The notes under the pieces: model-generated
Database searches by the model: none
Told to the model about the DNA's origin: nothing
What the model saw: the letters and a program-made list of their open reading frames with translations, nothing else
Shown here: piece by piece, positions 1-8,420 of the stretch
Layout of the letters: each line of letters begins with the position of its first letter
Numbering within the stretch: the first letter of the stretch is position 1
IMG/VR virus record: IMGVR_UViG_3300048835_000978
Location: 1-64,000 of that record
Direction: 5' to 3' (one strand)
DNA length: 64,000 nt
Origin: a virus
Position numbers and translations under genes: made by a program

Positions 1-615
1 CGGCAGCAACAGTTCCGTGATTGCCGCCAAGCGATCAAGTCTGGCGTGACCCCAGGTGCAATGCAGTGTTACCACCAGCGGGCATTGAGTGTCGCACCAC
101 AGCGGAACTTCTTCAGTCAACGGCTCGGTGTGATCATAGAGCGGCCGGAACGCCGGCAGGTGAACGACATGCCCATCTACGGCAACTGGATAGTTTCCAT
201 GCTGGTGATGCTCGTGATCGAAACCGCCGAAGAAGTAGCCTTCGTGATCGGCGGCAGTCGCCAAGTTCCAGTCTCGCACAGTGGCGGGAGTGTACTTATT
301 GAAGGGGGCGATATACGACCGGCATTTTGCCGCCGTGCGGAAGCGATGGATTGCATCGGCCATTTGCTGGCGAGTGACGTTCGCGCCTCGCGCATGATCG
401 CAGCCATGGACCGATAGCTCCTCGCGGCCAGCGAGATTCTCTTGGAGCCATTTCAACTCGCGATCCCCAATGCAGCTTGGGATGGCCCCGTAATAGACCG
501 GCAAGCCCGACAGGCCGGCAGCCTTGCGCCAGGCGGCGAAGTATTCCAGGCCGTAGTCGGGGCTGTGATCCGGGAGCCAGCCTACGTCATCGACACGCAA
601 GATAAAGCGGGCCAT
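1..615 (-). CDS. Polysaccharide deacetylase-like protein (3' end beyond window)
   Basis: An open frame of 205 codons starts with ATG at 615 and runs off the left edge. The N-terminus reads FILRVDDVG, with the Asp-Asp pair (residues 9-10) expected of the first NodB-type motif, followed by HGCDH (residues 70-74), matching the metal-binding H-x3-H motif, an APFNKYTP segment (103-110) like the third motif, and VVTLHCTWGH (181-190) near the last motif. These are the marks of the carbohydrate esterase 4/DUF2334 fold, which removes N- or O-acetyl groups from glycans. It starts just after the stop of the upstream glycosyltransferase gene, so it probably belongs to the same glycan-modification operon. 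The substrate is unknown and the C-terminus is not seen. Confidence 0.72.
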   Translation of the reverse strand, partial: MARFILRVDDVGWLPDHSPDYGLEYFAAWRKAAGLSGLPVYYGAIPSCIGDRELKWLQENLAGREELSVHGCDHARGANVTRQQMADAIHRFRTAAKCRSYIAPFNKYTPATVRDWNLATAADHEGYFFGGFDHEHHQHGNYPVAVDGHVVHLPAFRPLYDHTEPLTEEVPLWCDTQCPLVVTLHCTWGHARLDRLAAITELLLP

Positions 616-617
616 GC

Positions 618-1382
618 CTACCTCGAAACGAGTGATTGCCAGCCGATTTGATCGGCCCAGTGAATGAATTCGCTGCGCACTTGCTTGAATAAAGGCATGC
701 TCGACAAAGCGTCGTTGTCGGGAAGCTCCATGCCGTTGATCCAGGTCGACCGATCCAGGTTTTCAGGCAAGATGTACGTCGGCAGATTGAGGGCGCGCTG
801 CAACCCCAGGCAAAGAGACAGGTCGTCGTGGCGAGCGACTTCGATGCGAGCCTGCTCGCCGTATGCGTCGATCAAGTCCCAGTTGAACTGAATGACGTGA
901 TGCAAGTCGCGCGTGCGGAAAAAGTGCGCGCGGCAGCCCATGTCGACCCGAATGGGCTCTCGCTGGAGCGGCACGTTACGGGCCTTGTAATGCCAGGGCG
1001 GGACACGATGACCGTGATACTCAAAGATGCGGCCGATCTGGCAGAGCGTGGAGAATTGCCCTCGCAGCTTTTTGGCGGTGTCCTGGAAAGTTTCGAGCAT
1101 CCGCCAGCCGGGTGACAGGTCGTCATCCAGAAACAGGCAATACTCCGCATAACTGGCCAGCGCGGGGATAAACCGGCAGGGCGGCCCGTAGTTCGGCCGC
1201 TCGACGCGAAAGTAAGCATCGAACCGGCAAGCGTCACAGGCCGGCAGCTCGTATCCACTCTCGGCGTTGTCGATGCAAGCGACTGCGATCGGTGCCACTG
1301 ACTGCCGCTTGATCGCGTACAAAATCTGCGCGATGTTTTGCGGCCTGCGCCAGTTCGTGAGGACGATCATGCAGTCACTCAT
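618..1382 (-). CDS. Glycosyltransferase, GT-A fold (family 2-like)
   Basis: A 254-residue protein whose N-terminus (CMIVLTNWRRPQNI) and acidic motif LFLDDDLSPG (Asp 86-88) are typical of nucleotide-sugar-dependent GT-A glycosyltransferases; the triple Asp would bind the metal and the sugar nucleotide. No membrane segment is seen, so it should act in the cytoplasm. Its start overlaps the stop of the preceding gene by four bases and its stop lies two bases before the next start, indicating translational coupling within the glycan cassette. Donor and acceptor cannot be told from sequence. Confidence 0.78.
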   Translation of the reverse strand: MSDCMIVLTNWRRPQNIAQILYAIKRQSVAPIAVACIDNAESGYELPACDACRFDAYFRVERPNYGPPCRFIPALASYAEYCLFLDDDLSPGWRMLETFQDTAKKLRGQFSTLCQIGRIFEYHGHRVPPWHYKARNVPLQREPIRVDMGCRAHFFRTRDLHHVIQFNWDLIDAYGEQARIEVARHDDLSLCLGLQRALNLPTYILPENLDRSTWINGMELPDNDALSSMPLFKQVRSEFIHWADQIGWQSLVSR

Positions 1383-2014
1383 TGATTCAGCTCCTGAACG
1401 CCGTAGAACATGGCGCTGTCATCGGACGTGCGCCAGCGAGCGCCGTCCTCGACGCGCCAGACACGCTCCATCGTCTTGTAGTCCGGCGGCTGCTCGAATG
1501 GCGTAACGCAAGAGGGCTCGAACAGGCAGATGCGGTTGTTCGGTTGCGCGGCAAACGTGCCGTCATCCAGCGCGATCAGGTGATGACACTTCCAGCCAGC
1601 ATTCCCAGCGGATTCAGCGGCGGGCGAACCCCAGTAGTCAACCGTAAACATGTAGACGCCGCCGATCACTTTGCGATCGGCCAGGCTGACGCGGCAGCGC
1701 ATGCCAGACAGATAGGCGTACTCGACCACAGCGACATTCGCCGAGAAGCAATCCCAGAGCTGCCGGCGCCAAGGGTCATCATGCGGCACGCTGGCCACAC
1801 GGTCGCGGCGGTGCGCCAGCGCGTGAATCGGCAGTCGGCCGATATGGGCTCCGTTGTTCAATAGGACGTTGAAGCCCAGCGCTCGGCCTGGAATGGACGT
1901 GATCGAGTGACAGATGCCGGGCGCGTACTCGCCCATGCCCTTCTGGAAGTTGTAAAGGAACTCACTTCGCACCAGCACTTCGAACCGCGGGCAGTCGGCG
2001 TTTAGCTCCGGCAT
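1379..2014 (-). CDS. Hypothetical protein in glycan cassette
   Basis: A 211-residue protein with no motif I recognise. It is rich in aromatic residues and Cys, has no signal peptide or membrane segment, and carries two patches that look enzymatic (LNNGAHIGRLPIHAL and a HHLIALDDGTF stretch). It overlaps the glycosyltransferase genes on both sides, so it is certainly transcribed with them. A role in sugar or virion modification is inference from position only. Confidence 0.6.
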   Translation of the reverse strand: MPELNADCPRFEVLVRSEFLYNFQKGMGEYAPGICHSITSIPGRALGFNVLLNNGAHIGRLPIHALAHRRDRVASVPHDDPWRRQLWDCFSANVAVVEYAYLSGMRCRVSLADRKVIGGVYMFTVDYWGSPAAESAGNAGWKCHHLIALDDGTFAAQPNNRICLFEPSCVTPFEQPPDYKTMERVWRVEDGARWRTSDDSAMFYGVQELNQ

Positions 2015-2739
2015 GTCAACGCCTCCTGTGCGGCTCGCTCCAGCTTGAATGGCGGAACGTGCTCCCAGCCGTTTCCGCGAGCGCTGATCGGCATGAAGTG
2101 CGCTCCAGTGCGGACGGCACAGAACCAGAGAAACGTGTCGTGCGAATAGATGGGCGGCGGGTGCTTGGCGGCGATCGCAGCCATGCTACGAGTCCAGTTG
2201 GTCTGCCCGAAGAACATCCAGGACGTGATTCGCTTGTGCATGACGCGATCGCCATGGCGAGCAAACCCCGGATCAACCAACTCTTCACCCAATTTGATGC
2301 GGTTAGCCCAGGCTTCAAGCTGCTCGATGGCGTTGGCAGGCTTGGTGTATCCCCAGCGCGGCGCGATGAAAGAATAGTTCCGCTTGAACCACCAGTCGGA
2401 GTACCACTGCGACGGCTCGCGGGCGATGACATCCGTGTCGAGCTTGAGATAGTACGGAGTCTGGATGTAGTCGGCCGCCGCCACGAATGACCACAGCATC
2501 TTGGCTCGCTGGTTTGGAAACGAACCAAACCTGCGCGGCGGCCAGCTCGCAAACGTCACATGCGGATGATCGATGCCGATGATGTCGAGCGTGCTGGGTC
2601 CACAACTTGACGTATCAAGCATGACCAGCAGCGGATGCTCCATAATCTCCGGCCGGTGCGCTCGCCACGTCGGCCAGGACAATTGAAGTTCGCGCGCGTG
2701 TTCGGCGTCCACTGCCAGAATGAGAGTCCAGTCCTGCAT
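2002..2739 (-). CDS. Glycosyltransferase with DxD motif
   Basis: A 245-residue protein. The segment YYLKLDTDV (DTD at 101-103) is a classic metal/nucleotide-sugar DxD motif preceded by hydrophobic beta strands, and a later DTFLWF stretch could supply the base. This fits a small GT-A glycosyltransferase. It overlaps the next gene by 13 bases. A promoter-like element about 110-130 bases upstream (2843-2882, inside the preceding gene) could give it an extra transcript. Specificity unknown. Confidence 0.72.
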   Translation of the reverse strand: MQDWTLILAVDAEHARELQLSWPTWRAHRPEIMEHPLLVMLDTSSCGPSTLDIIGIDHPHVTFASWPPRRFGSFPNQRAKMLWSFVAAADYIQTPYYLKLDTDVIAREPSQWYSDWWFKRNYSFIAPRWGYTKPANAIEQLEAWANRIKLGEELVDPGFARHGDRVMHKRITSWMFFGQTNWTRSMAAIAAKHPPPIYSHDTFLWFCAVRTGAHFMPISARGNGWEHVPPFKLERAAQEALTCRS

Positions 2740-2764
2740 GGGCTCCGTGCCCCTCGATCGACTG

Positions 2765-3577
2765 CTAGTCGTTTAGTTCGTACCAGCCCCTGGCGTCCAG
2801 CAACCCTTGCTGAATACCCCCGGAAGCCGCACCGATGGCGGCGTTGTAAGAGCATGATTCAAAAACCGTCAACCCAGATTTTTGGTTGCAATTGAAAATT
2901 TTCAGCCCGGCGGAATCGAAGTGAGGTTTCAGGTCGGCCAGCATTTGGGCCATCTTTTTGTAGATGCTGTTATTGGCGTGCTCGTACCACTCGGCGTGGT
3001 GCTGGCCCAGCGCCACGTCAAATGCGTAGGGCCGGTCAGCGCGCATGGAAAAGTCGCAGCCCAACAGGTAGATCGTGCGAAAGCCCAGCACGTACAACAC
3101 CTTGAGGGCCGCGAACAGTACGTCCTTACAATAGGGGTAAGTGCCCCCTCGCACGTCGTTGTGCCCCCAGTTGACCGACGCCTCCTCGATCCACACTGCC
3201 GGCCGAAAGTGATCATTGCGCGCGTAGCCAACGACCCCTGGCAGGGTGCCAGCGACGATCGGAGCGGCCGGATAAGCCGGCCCGTTTGGCGTCTGGCGGC
3301 GGATACCACAATCGAGCTGCGTTTGCGGCACGAACTTCATCGCTGCCGGATCGAGCCAGATCGCATCGTGAATCTTCCAGGCGCGATCGACGTAGATCAT
3401 CGAATTGCAGCGAACCAGGGCGGGCGAATTGTTCACGCCCATGACGTAGCAGCCTCGCCGCGTTAGCAGCGAAAGATCGAGCTGTTTTGCGCTAGGTCCA
3501 GACAGCAACAAAAATGCCTGGCCATTGCGATACAGATTGGCCAGCGATAGCGGCTGGCCCTGGCCGCTTACGAACAT
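2765..3577 (-). CDS. MptE/DUF115-like glycan enzyme
   Basis: About 270 residues from ATG 3577 (a TTG at 3595 would add six). A glycine-rich LLLSGPSAKQLD loop near the N-terminus, GVNNS shortly after, and YLLGCDFSM in the C-terminal third match the pattern of DUF115/6-hydroxymethylpterin pyrophosphokinase MptE-like and GT29/GT42 sialyltransferase-like proteins, families found in flagellin and surface glycosylation loci and in phages. No transmembrane segment. The surrounding kinase, adenylyltransferase and glycosyltransferases support a role in building or attaching a surface sugar. The family call is by pattern and not certain. Confidence 0.5.
   Translation of the reverse strand: MFVSGQGQPLSLANLYRNGQAFLLLSGPSAKQLDLSLLTRRGCYVMGVNNSPALVRCNSMIYVDRAWKIHDAIWLDPAAMKFVPQTQLDCGIRRQTPNGPAYPAAPIVAGTLPGVVGYARNDHFRPAVWIEEASVNWGHNDVRGGTYPYCKDVLFAALKVLYVLGFRTIYLLGCDFSMRADRPYAFDVALGQHHAEWYEHANNSIYKKMAQMLADLKPHFDSAGLKIFNCNQKSGLTVFESCSYNAAIGAASGGIQQGLLDARGWYELND
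2843..2882 (-). promoter_or_regulatory. Promoter-like element, copy a
   Basis: On the minus strand: AAAAATCTGGG, then TTGACGG, then TTTTTGAA; 18 bases after TTGACG (2867-2872) comes TACAAC (2843-2848) as a possible -10. It lies inside the 3' part of the MptE-like gene and could drive the glycosyltransferase starting at 2739. It belongs to a family of six similar sites in the window. The match may partly reflect coding sequence. Confidence 0.35.
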
Positions 3578-4509
3578 GCCACCGTGCTCGCCCAATCCCT
3601 GATTTCATGCGGATAGATCGGCTCCGTGCCAATCCGCTCGACGCTCATTGACGCCACCACACTCGCGAACTGACATGCTTCAAAAGTTGGGACGCCGGCC
3701 GCAGTGCAACACGCCAGCGCCGCCAGATAGCAGTCACCGGCGCCGGTCGTATCGGCGACCCGTGTTGAAATCGCTGGAATCCATACCGGCGACGCATGGC
3801 CTGTCCTCCAGAGCTGCGATCCTTGTTCCGCGTGGGTGATGATGCGAATTGGCGAGCAGGCGGATTGCCCGTAGTCCTCTGCGAAAAACAGATGACTTCC
3901 CTTCACGCAATGCGCCCCGTCGTACCGCGACCATTCGGTGCGCTTGTGCGGATCAACCAGCACCTGATTGCCGCTCTCGCAGAGTCGCCGAGCCTGCCGG
4001 TAATTCACGGCCCCTCGCCCATAATCGGCCAGAGCGATCGTCTTGACATCCATGCCTAAGACTTGATCGACGAGCTGTTCCGACAACAAGGCGGGAACCA
4101 GACCGTCCGGTTCGTAGCTGCCTTGCATCCGCACGTCGGAACCAATGACCGATCGCGTTTTGACCGGATTGCGCCAGTCTTTAGTGTAGATCAATCGCAG
4201 CGAAAGATTCTCGATGCTCTCCAGGTAGTCGACCGGCTCATGGGCAGCGGCGAAGAAGATCGAGTGAAACTCCACGCGAGCCCCCAGCGCGGCGGCGTAG
4301 CAGGCGACGTTGGCAGCCCCGCCGGGGATCGTTGCCTTGCGAATCAGATCGCAGGACACATGCTGCGCATTGCGCTTGGATGCACGCGGATTCGCCAGAT
4401 GCAGATACAGATCGACGAGCGTGTCGCCGCACACCTGAATCTGGACCCCGCGAATCGAGTCCAAGATGGCGTCCACATCACACTTGGCCGTAATACTTGG
4501 TGTCTTCAT
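3568..4509 (-). CDS. PfkB-family sugar kinase, HldE kinase-domain-like
   Basis: 313 residues from ATG 4509; an upstream TTG would only add a stretch read through the preceding gene. PfkB signatures are present: PGGAANVA (GGAAN 63-67), the glycine-rich sugar-binding site, and DTTGAGD (253-259), the ATP/anion-hole motif with the catalytic Asp. The overall pattern (VCGDTLVDLY at the N-terminus, ADYGRG in the middle) resembles the kinase half of HldE/RfaE, which makes D-glycero-D-manno-heptose 1,7-bisphosphate. The matching adenylyltransferase half is a separate gene at 5011-5403, with a sulfotransferase-like gene between them. The second phosphatase step (GmhB) is not in the window and would come from the host. 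Confidence 0.82.
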   Translation of the reverse strand: MKTPSITAKCDVDAILDSIRGVQIQVCGDTLVDLYLHLANPRASKRNAQHVSCDLIRKATIPGGAANVACYAAALGARVEFHSIFFAAAHEPVDYLESIENLSLRLIYTKDWRNPVKTRSVIGSDVRMQGSYEPDGLVPALLSEQLVDQVLGMDVKTIALADYGRGAVNYRQARRLCESGNQVLVDPHKRTEWSRYDGAHCVKGSHLFFAEDYGQSACSPIRIITHAEQGSQLWRTGHASPVWIPAISTRVADTTGAGDCYLAALACCTAAGVPTFEACQFASVVASMSVERIGTEPIYPHEIRDWASTVACS

Positions 4510-5014
4510 TCGTCCACTCAATCGTTGGTGCTTTAGGAAGTCGCAGTGTCTCGGTGATCCATTGGCGGTATTCCGGCACTCCCAGCCGCGCGTAGGACAC
4601 GATGACAAACGGCAGCCGGAGGCGAGTCACGCCAAAGAAAATCTCTTTGTATGCCCGTGTAGTGTTTTGTCGCGCGTGATTCAGGTCGCTGACATGGCCA
4701 GCGCGAACCTGACTGCGCTCAATGGCGTATTGATCGCGGACCATGACCAGGACAGTGGTGTCCCGATAACCCCAGGCCCGCAAGTTACTGACGATCTGCA
4801 TGAAATTCGGCCAATGTCCCCCATGCGGAAAAGAGCGATAAAACGCCAGGCGATCCGGCTGCGGCTCAGGTTTGACGATCGGGTAATCTGGCAGCGACCC
4901 GTCGATGGGTTGATCGATTTTCCCCCGGCCCCAACAGCCGGCATCGACCAGCATGGAAACCATGAGGCGATTGCCGCTCGATTCAGGTCCGCAAACAAAA
5001 AACGCACGCCTCAT
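4478..5014 (-). CDS. Sulfotransferase-like P-loop protein
   Basis: A 178-residue protein starting MRRAFFVCGPESSGNRLM: a hydrophobic strand followed by a GPESSG loop, the pattern of the PAPS 5'-phosphosulfate-binding loop of sulfotransferase-like proteins often seen in phage and bacterial glycan loci. Downstream a TVLVMVRDQY segment resembles the 3'-phosphate-binding RDP-type motif. It is shorter than full sulfotransferases (usually 250 or more residues), so it may be a minimal or diverged member. It overlaps the genes on both sides, which are the two halves of an HldE-type enzyme. Confidence 0.55.
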   Translation of the reverse strand: MRRAFFVCGPESSGNRLMVSMLVDAGCWGRGKIDQPIDGSLPDYPIVKPEPQPDRLAFYRSFPHGGHWPNFMQIVSNLRAWGYRDTTVLVMVRDQYAIERSQVRAGHVSDLNHARQNTTRAYKEIFFGVTRLRLPFVIVSYARLGVPEYRQWITETLRLPKAPTIEWTNEDTKYYGQV

Positions 5015-5403
5015 CGCAGCCTCGCGATCGTCTGACTGGTTGAATGCCCTGGCACGAGCGGCAACAGGACCAGTCGCCGAGCATGCCCTGCCCCGGTTAC
5101 GTCGCGACCGGCGTAGTCACCCCCCTTGACCAATACGTCAGGTTGAATCCGCTTCACCAACTCCGACAACTCCTCTTCGGTGTCAAACACATGAACTTCG
5201 CTTACATAACGCAAAGCGGAAACGATGCAAATACGTTCGTGCTGACTGTAGATCGGCCGCCCCGACCCTTTGAGTCTTTGCACCGATTGGTCGCTGTTGA
5301 TCGCCACGACAAGGTGATCGCCCAGCAGTCGGCAGCGGCGCAGGAAGTCGACGTGGCCGGCGTGCAATAGGTCAAAACAGCCATTGGTCATCACGGTGAG
5401 CAT
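5011..5403 (-). CDS. Heptose-1-phosphate adenylyltransferase-like (HldE C-terminal domain)
   Basis: A 130-residue cytidylyltransferase-fold protein with the nucleotide-binding HxGH-type motif GCFDLLHAGH (8-17), the KGGDY strand (93-97) and GHSTS (119-123), each characteristic of the adenylyltransferase domain of HldE/RfaE. It would couple heptose 1-phosphate to AMP from ATP, giving ADP-heptose. It is a stand-alone domain here, whereas most proteobacteria fuse it to the kinase found at 3568-4509. It overlaps the GT9-containing gene upstream by 13 bases, so donor synthesis and transfer appear co-translated. Confidence 0.87.
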   Translation of the reverse strand: MLTVMTNGCFDLLHAGHVDFLRRCRLLGDHLVVAINSDQSVQRLKGSGRPIYSQHERICIVSALRYVSEVHVFDTEEELSELVKRIQPDVLVKGGDYAGRDVTGAGHARRLVLLPLVPGHSTSQTIARLR

Positions 5404-7484
5404 GGTCGGTCCAAGCGAAACAGTCCGATTTCATGGTCGCGGTAGATCGTTAATTTCCAGTCTGGGAGCTTCCGGCGAACCAGCTTGATGAACCGGTTGC
5501 GATCGTGCCATTCGCCGACGATCGTGCGGATGCGGTGCATCTGCTGACAGTGCTCGATGATCGAGAACTCGCCGCCTTCACAATCCAACTTCAATAGGAT
5601 GTCATGGCAATCGGTTTTCGACAGAATCTCATCCATGGTCACACGCGGAACAACTCTGCCAAGCTGACTGACGCGACAGCCGCCGGTGTGTTCCTTTGTC
5701 CCTAGCGAGACCTCCAAGTGGATTGGCTCAGGGTCATAGGTGCAGGCAGCCTGGATGATGCTGGCTCGCGGGCAATTGCGATGCGCTACGGCGACGTTCT
5801 CTTCGGCAGGCTCGACGGCGATCAGCGCCGCGGACGGCCAGAGCTGCGAAGCCAGCTGCGTGAAGAAGCCGCAATGCGCCCCGATGTCGATGACGCACTG
5901 CGGGCGCCAGCCAAGCTGGCGGACGCGGTAGTCGTCCTGCTCGAAAATCTCCCGCCAGATATACAAGTCTTCGGCTTTCCACCGACGGCGCAGCCACGAT
6001 CCGTCGACGCGCACCAGCTCGCCATCGGGCGATGGCCCGCCGGCGGACAGCAGCCTCTCGGCCGTCGATGCCAGGTCGCCGCCCAGGTCGTCGTATATCC
6101 GGTATCGATAGTGGTCATCGAAGACCCGGCCGCCGAAAGTTCGGTTCTTGCGCGGTAGGAATTGAACGTGGTTTCTCGGAACCAGGTGGGTGACGTTATC
6201 GGCAATGTTATAGCTATGTGCAGGATGATGATTGAGCCACACTCCAATGGTCGGCGTCGCCGTGGCGCCGGCGACGTGCAACGGCCCAGAATCGACCCCG
6301 ACAAACAGCGTGCAGCGACTAATAAGGGCTGCCAGGCTCGTTCCATGTTGTGGCTGATGGTAATTGCCGGCACTTAGGCTGACAGCGCCATGCAACTCGG
6401 CATTTCCGTCGAAATTGACGACGACGGGCGTGTAGCCCATGTCGCGGACTTTCTGCGTCAACTGTCCCCATGTAGATCCGGGCGGATTCTTGGCGGTCGG
6501 AAAGCTGCGGCCCCGCTGATGAATCAGCACCACATTTCCATATGGAGCCAGCCATCGATCGGCATACTCGACCTCTTGGTCACTGGGCGACAACTGCCCG
6601 TAGGTGCTCAACTCGGCAGACGGAGTTACGCCGAGAATGCTTAGCAGGAACAATTGGGTCGTATTGCATGGCACCTTCACGTAACATTGCCTGGGCCTCA
6701 TAAATCCAGGCTGGTGCAATACGTCGTATTGAGAATGGTCTGGCGGTTGCTCTAAGACGCGTTCACAGAGTCCTTGGAAGAGCGATCGATGATAAACGTG
6801 TGTCAACACGTCAACCTTCCATCGCGGACGAAAGCGAGCCAGGTGCATGAGCGCCGAGCGAAAGCACATCGAATCGCCCAGCCCCTTAAGGATCGTTAGG
6901 CACACCGTTCTCTCGGTGAGGTCTACGGCTGTCTCCGATGGCGCTGACTCAAATGGCGCTGGCTCGCGCGTTACCAGCTTGATCCGGCAATCCTCCAGCG
7001 GCTCCGACTGGTCTTCGTCGCCTGCGCTTTCTGCCGCCAGTTCAATCGCTGGCCAGTGTCCTAGCGGGCAGTCGCTCTTGCCGTCGTTCTGCACGAGTCC
7101 TGCTTTGAGCGCGACGACGCACTTGCACTTGCCGCACCGCTCGACCATCCCCAACGTGACCACCAGCTGTCCGCTGGGGCACTTTCCATGCGGGCCGGAG
7201 CGACAGATCGCCCGCCGCTCCTCGTACTGCTCTTGCGTCGTGGTCTTAAAGCCGCGTGCGGTCCAATAGGCGATTGATTTAGCGAAACCCCATGCCGTCT
7301 CAAACAATTTGACGACGCGATTATCGCACGGCTCGCCGCACGGCTTTTTTTTGTCCGTCGTGGTCTCGGGGAGAGATGGGGTACTGCCGCAGCGACAACG
7401 AATACTCGATAGATCGACCGGAGAGCGGCGGCGCGACCCGCATGTGTCGCACTGATACCAGTCGTCCTGTAGGTGTCTATACAT
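5391..7484 (-). CDS. Zinc-ribbon / GT9 heptosyltransferase-like / FkbM methyltransferase fusion
   Basis: A 697-residue three-part protein. Residues ~1-150 hold Cys clusters (CDTCGS, CRCGS, then an IC..C..C..CKC..CPLGHW array) of a zinc-binding module common in phage glycan proteins. Residues ~190-480 form a GT-B glycosyltransferase of the GT9/heptosyltransferase type: LTILKGLGDSMCFRSAL near its start and FVGVDSGPLHVAGA near its end, the donor-binding signature. Residues ~545-697 are an FkbM-type SAM methyltransferase (VIDIGAHCGFFTQL, then LLKLDCEGGEF). It probably adds a heptose-like sugar and O-methylates it. It starts 16 bases after the preceding structural gene and overlaps the adenylyltransferase gene. 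Confidence 0.82.
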   Translation of the reverse strand: MYRHLQDDWYQCDTCGSRRRSPVDLSSIRCRCGSTPSLPETTTDKKKPCGEPCDNRVVKLFETAWGFAKSIAYWTARGFKTTTQEQYEERRAICRSGPHGKCPSGQLVVTLGMVERCGKCKCVVALKAGLVQNDGKSDCPLGHWPAIELAAESAGDEDQSEPLEDCRIKLVTREPAPFESAPSETAVDLTERTVCLTILKGLGDSMCFRSALMHLARFRPRWKVDVLTHVYHRSLFQGLCERVLEQPPDHSQYDVLHQPGFMRPRQCYVKVPCNTTQLFLLSILGVTPSAELSTYGQLSPSDQEVEYADRWLAPYGNVVLIHQRGRSFPTAKNPPGSTWGQLTQKVRDMGYTPVVVNFDGNAELHGAVSLSAGNYHQPQHGTSLAALISRCTLFVGVDSGPLHVAGATATPTIGVWLNHHPAHSYNIADNVTHLVPRNHVQFLPRKNRTFGGRVFDDHYRYRIYDDLGGDLASTAERLLSAGGPSPDGELVRVDGSWLRRRWKAEDLYIWREIFEQDDYRVRQLGWRPQCVIDIGAHCGFFTQLASQLWPSAALIAVEPAEENVAVAHRNCPRASIIQAACTYDPEPIHLEVSLGTKEHTGGCRVSQLGRVVPRVTMDEILSKTDCHDILLKLDCEGGEFSIIEHCQQMHRIRTIVGEWHDRNRFIKLVRRKLPDWKLTIYRDHEIGLFRLDRPCSP

Positions 7485-7499
7485 GTCACAATTACTGTC

Positions 7500-8417
7500 T
7501 CAGGCGTTTTGAAAGCTGATCTCGTCAGGAAACGTGCAATCAAAGGTGTCTGAGACACTCTCGGACACCTTGGCGAGCGTCAGTGTCGCCGTGCCAGCGC
7601 ATTGTTGCTGGGTGATATTGTCAAGCTCATAAACCACCCATGTCCGCGGGCAGTCCGCCACGCCGACGAGTGACGCCCGAACCAGGCACGTTCCGGGGTT
7701 CGTGCCCGCCAGTTGTTCAACGACCCAGCTCATCAGGCCCACTACTTCTAGAAAGCTATCGCACGTATTACAGATGTCGCATACCTCGCAATCCCGATTA
7801 GGCCCGATGACGTAAAACGACGCCGACTCCAAGTGGCAGGTGCCCAGCAGTAAAAAATCATCCCATAGAATGGCCGTCAGAGGCACCGTGCCGTCTGGGT
7901 CAGCCAGACTAGCGCAGCATTGGCCGCCCGGATTGACGACCAGCATAGATCGCGCACAGCAGCAGGAAGTGCAGAGTTGGCCGGGGTCTGTGATAGTCCA
8001 GGTGCCGTGCATCTCGTCGGTATCCCAGCAATCGGGGTGCAGGGACGGCACGTCAAACACGGCGCTAAACTCGCCGGTAGTACAATCGACCGTCGCCTGG
8101 AAGTCTGTCGGACGATTCTGGAAAGCATCGCGACAGTAGATGCGGAGCGTCCAGGTCGAAACCTGCAAGTCGCCCACGCAATTCGGGCCGAACTCGACGC
8201 GCGAGACTCTCCCCAGTGGATGACCAGAGTCACTGACGTAGAGGACGTAGCCGATCCAGGCGCCGTACTCGCCCCAAGATCGATCGTAGCGCAGGATGTG
8301 CCGCTTGCCGTTGGGTGCGGTGGCAATCAGGTATTGACTAAGCGGGATATAACAACAGGGTAGCTCAATCATCTCGCATGGGTTGCAGCAACAACCATAG
8401 CTTTGCAGTCCGCTCAT
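7500..8417 (-). CDS. Cysteine-rich putative tail/virion protein
   Basis: A 305-residue protein with about 25 cysteines by my count, many in pairs or triplets (GCCCNPC near the N-terminus, CTSCCC in the middle, CEVCDICNTC later), yet with beta-rich sequence and no catalytic motif. The arrangement suggests metal binding or a disulfide-stabilised particle protein. It lies three bases downstream of a probable tail-tip protein gene and before the glycan cassette, so it is most likely the last virion gene of the tail operon. I do not recognise a family. Confidence 0.6.
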   Translation of the reverse strand: MSGLQSYGCCCNPCEMIELPCCYIPLSQYLIATAPNGKRHILRYDRSWGEYGAWIGYVLYVSDSGHPLGRVSRVEFGPNCVGDLQVSTWTLRIYCRDAFQNRPTDFQATVDCTTGEFSAVFDVPSLHPDCWDTDEMHGTWTITDPGQLCTSCCCARSMLVVNPGGQCCASLADPDGTVPLTAILWDDFLLLGTCHLESASFYVIGPNRDCEVCDICNTCDSFLEVVGLMSWVVEQLAGTNPGTCLVRASLVGVADCPRTWVVYELDNITQQQCAGTATLTLAKVSESVSDTFDCTFPDEISFQNA

Positions 8418-8420
8418 CGG

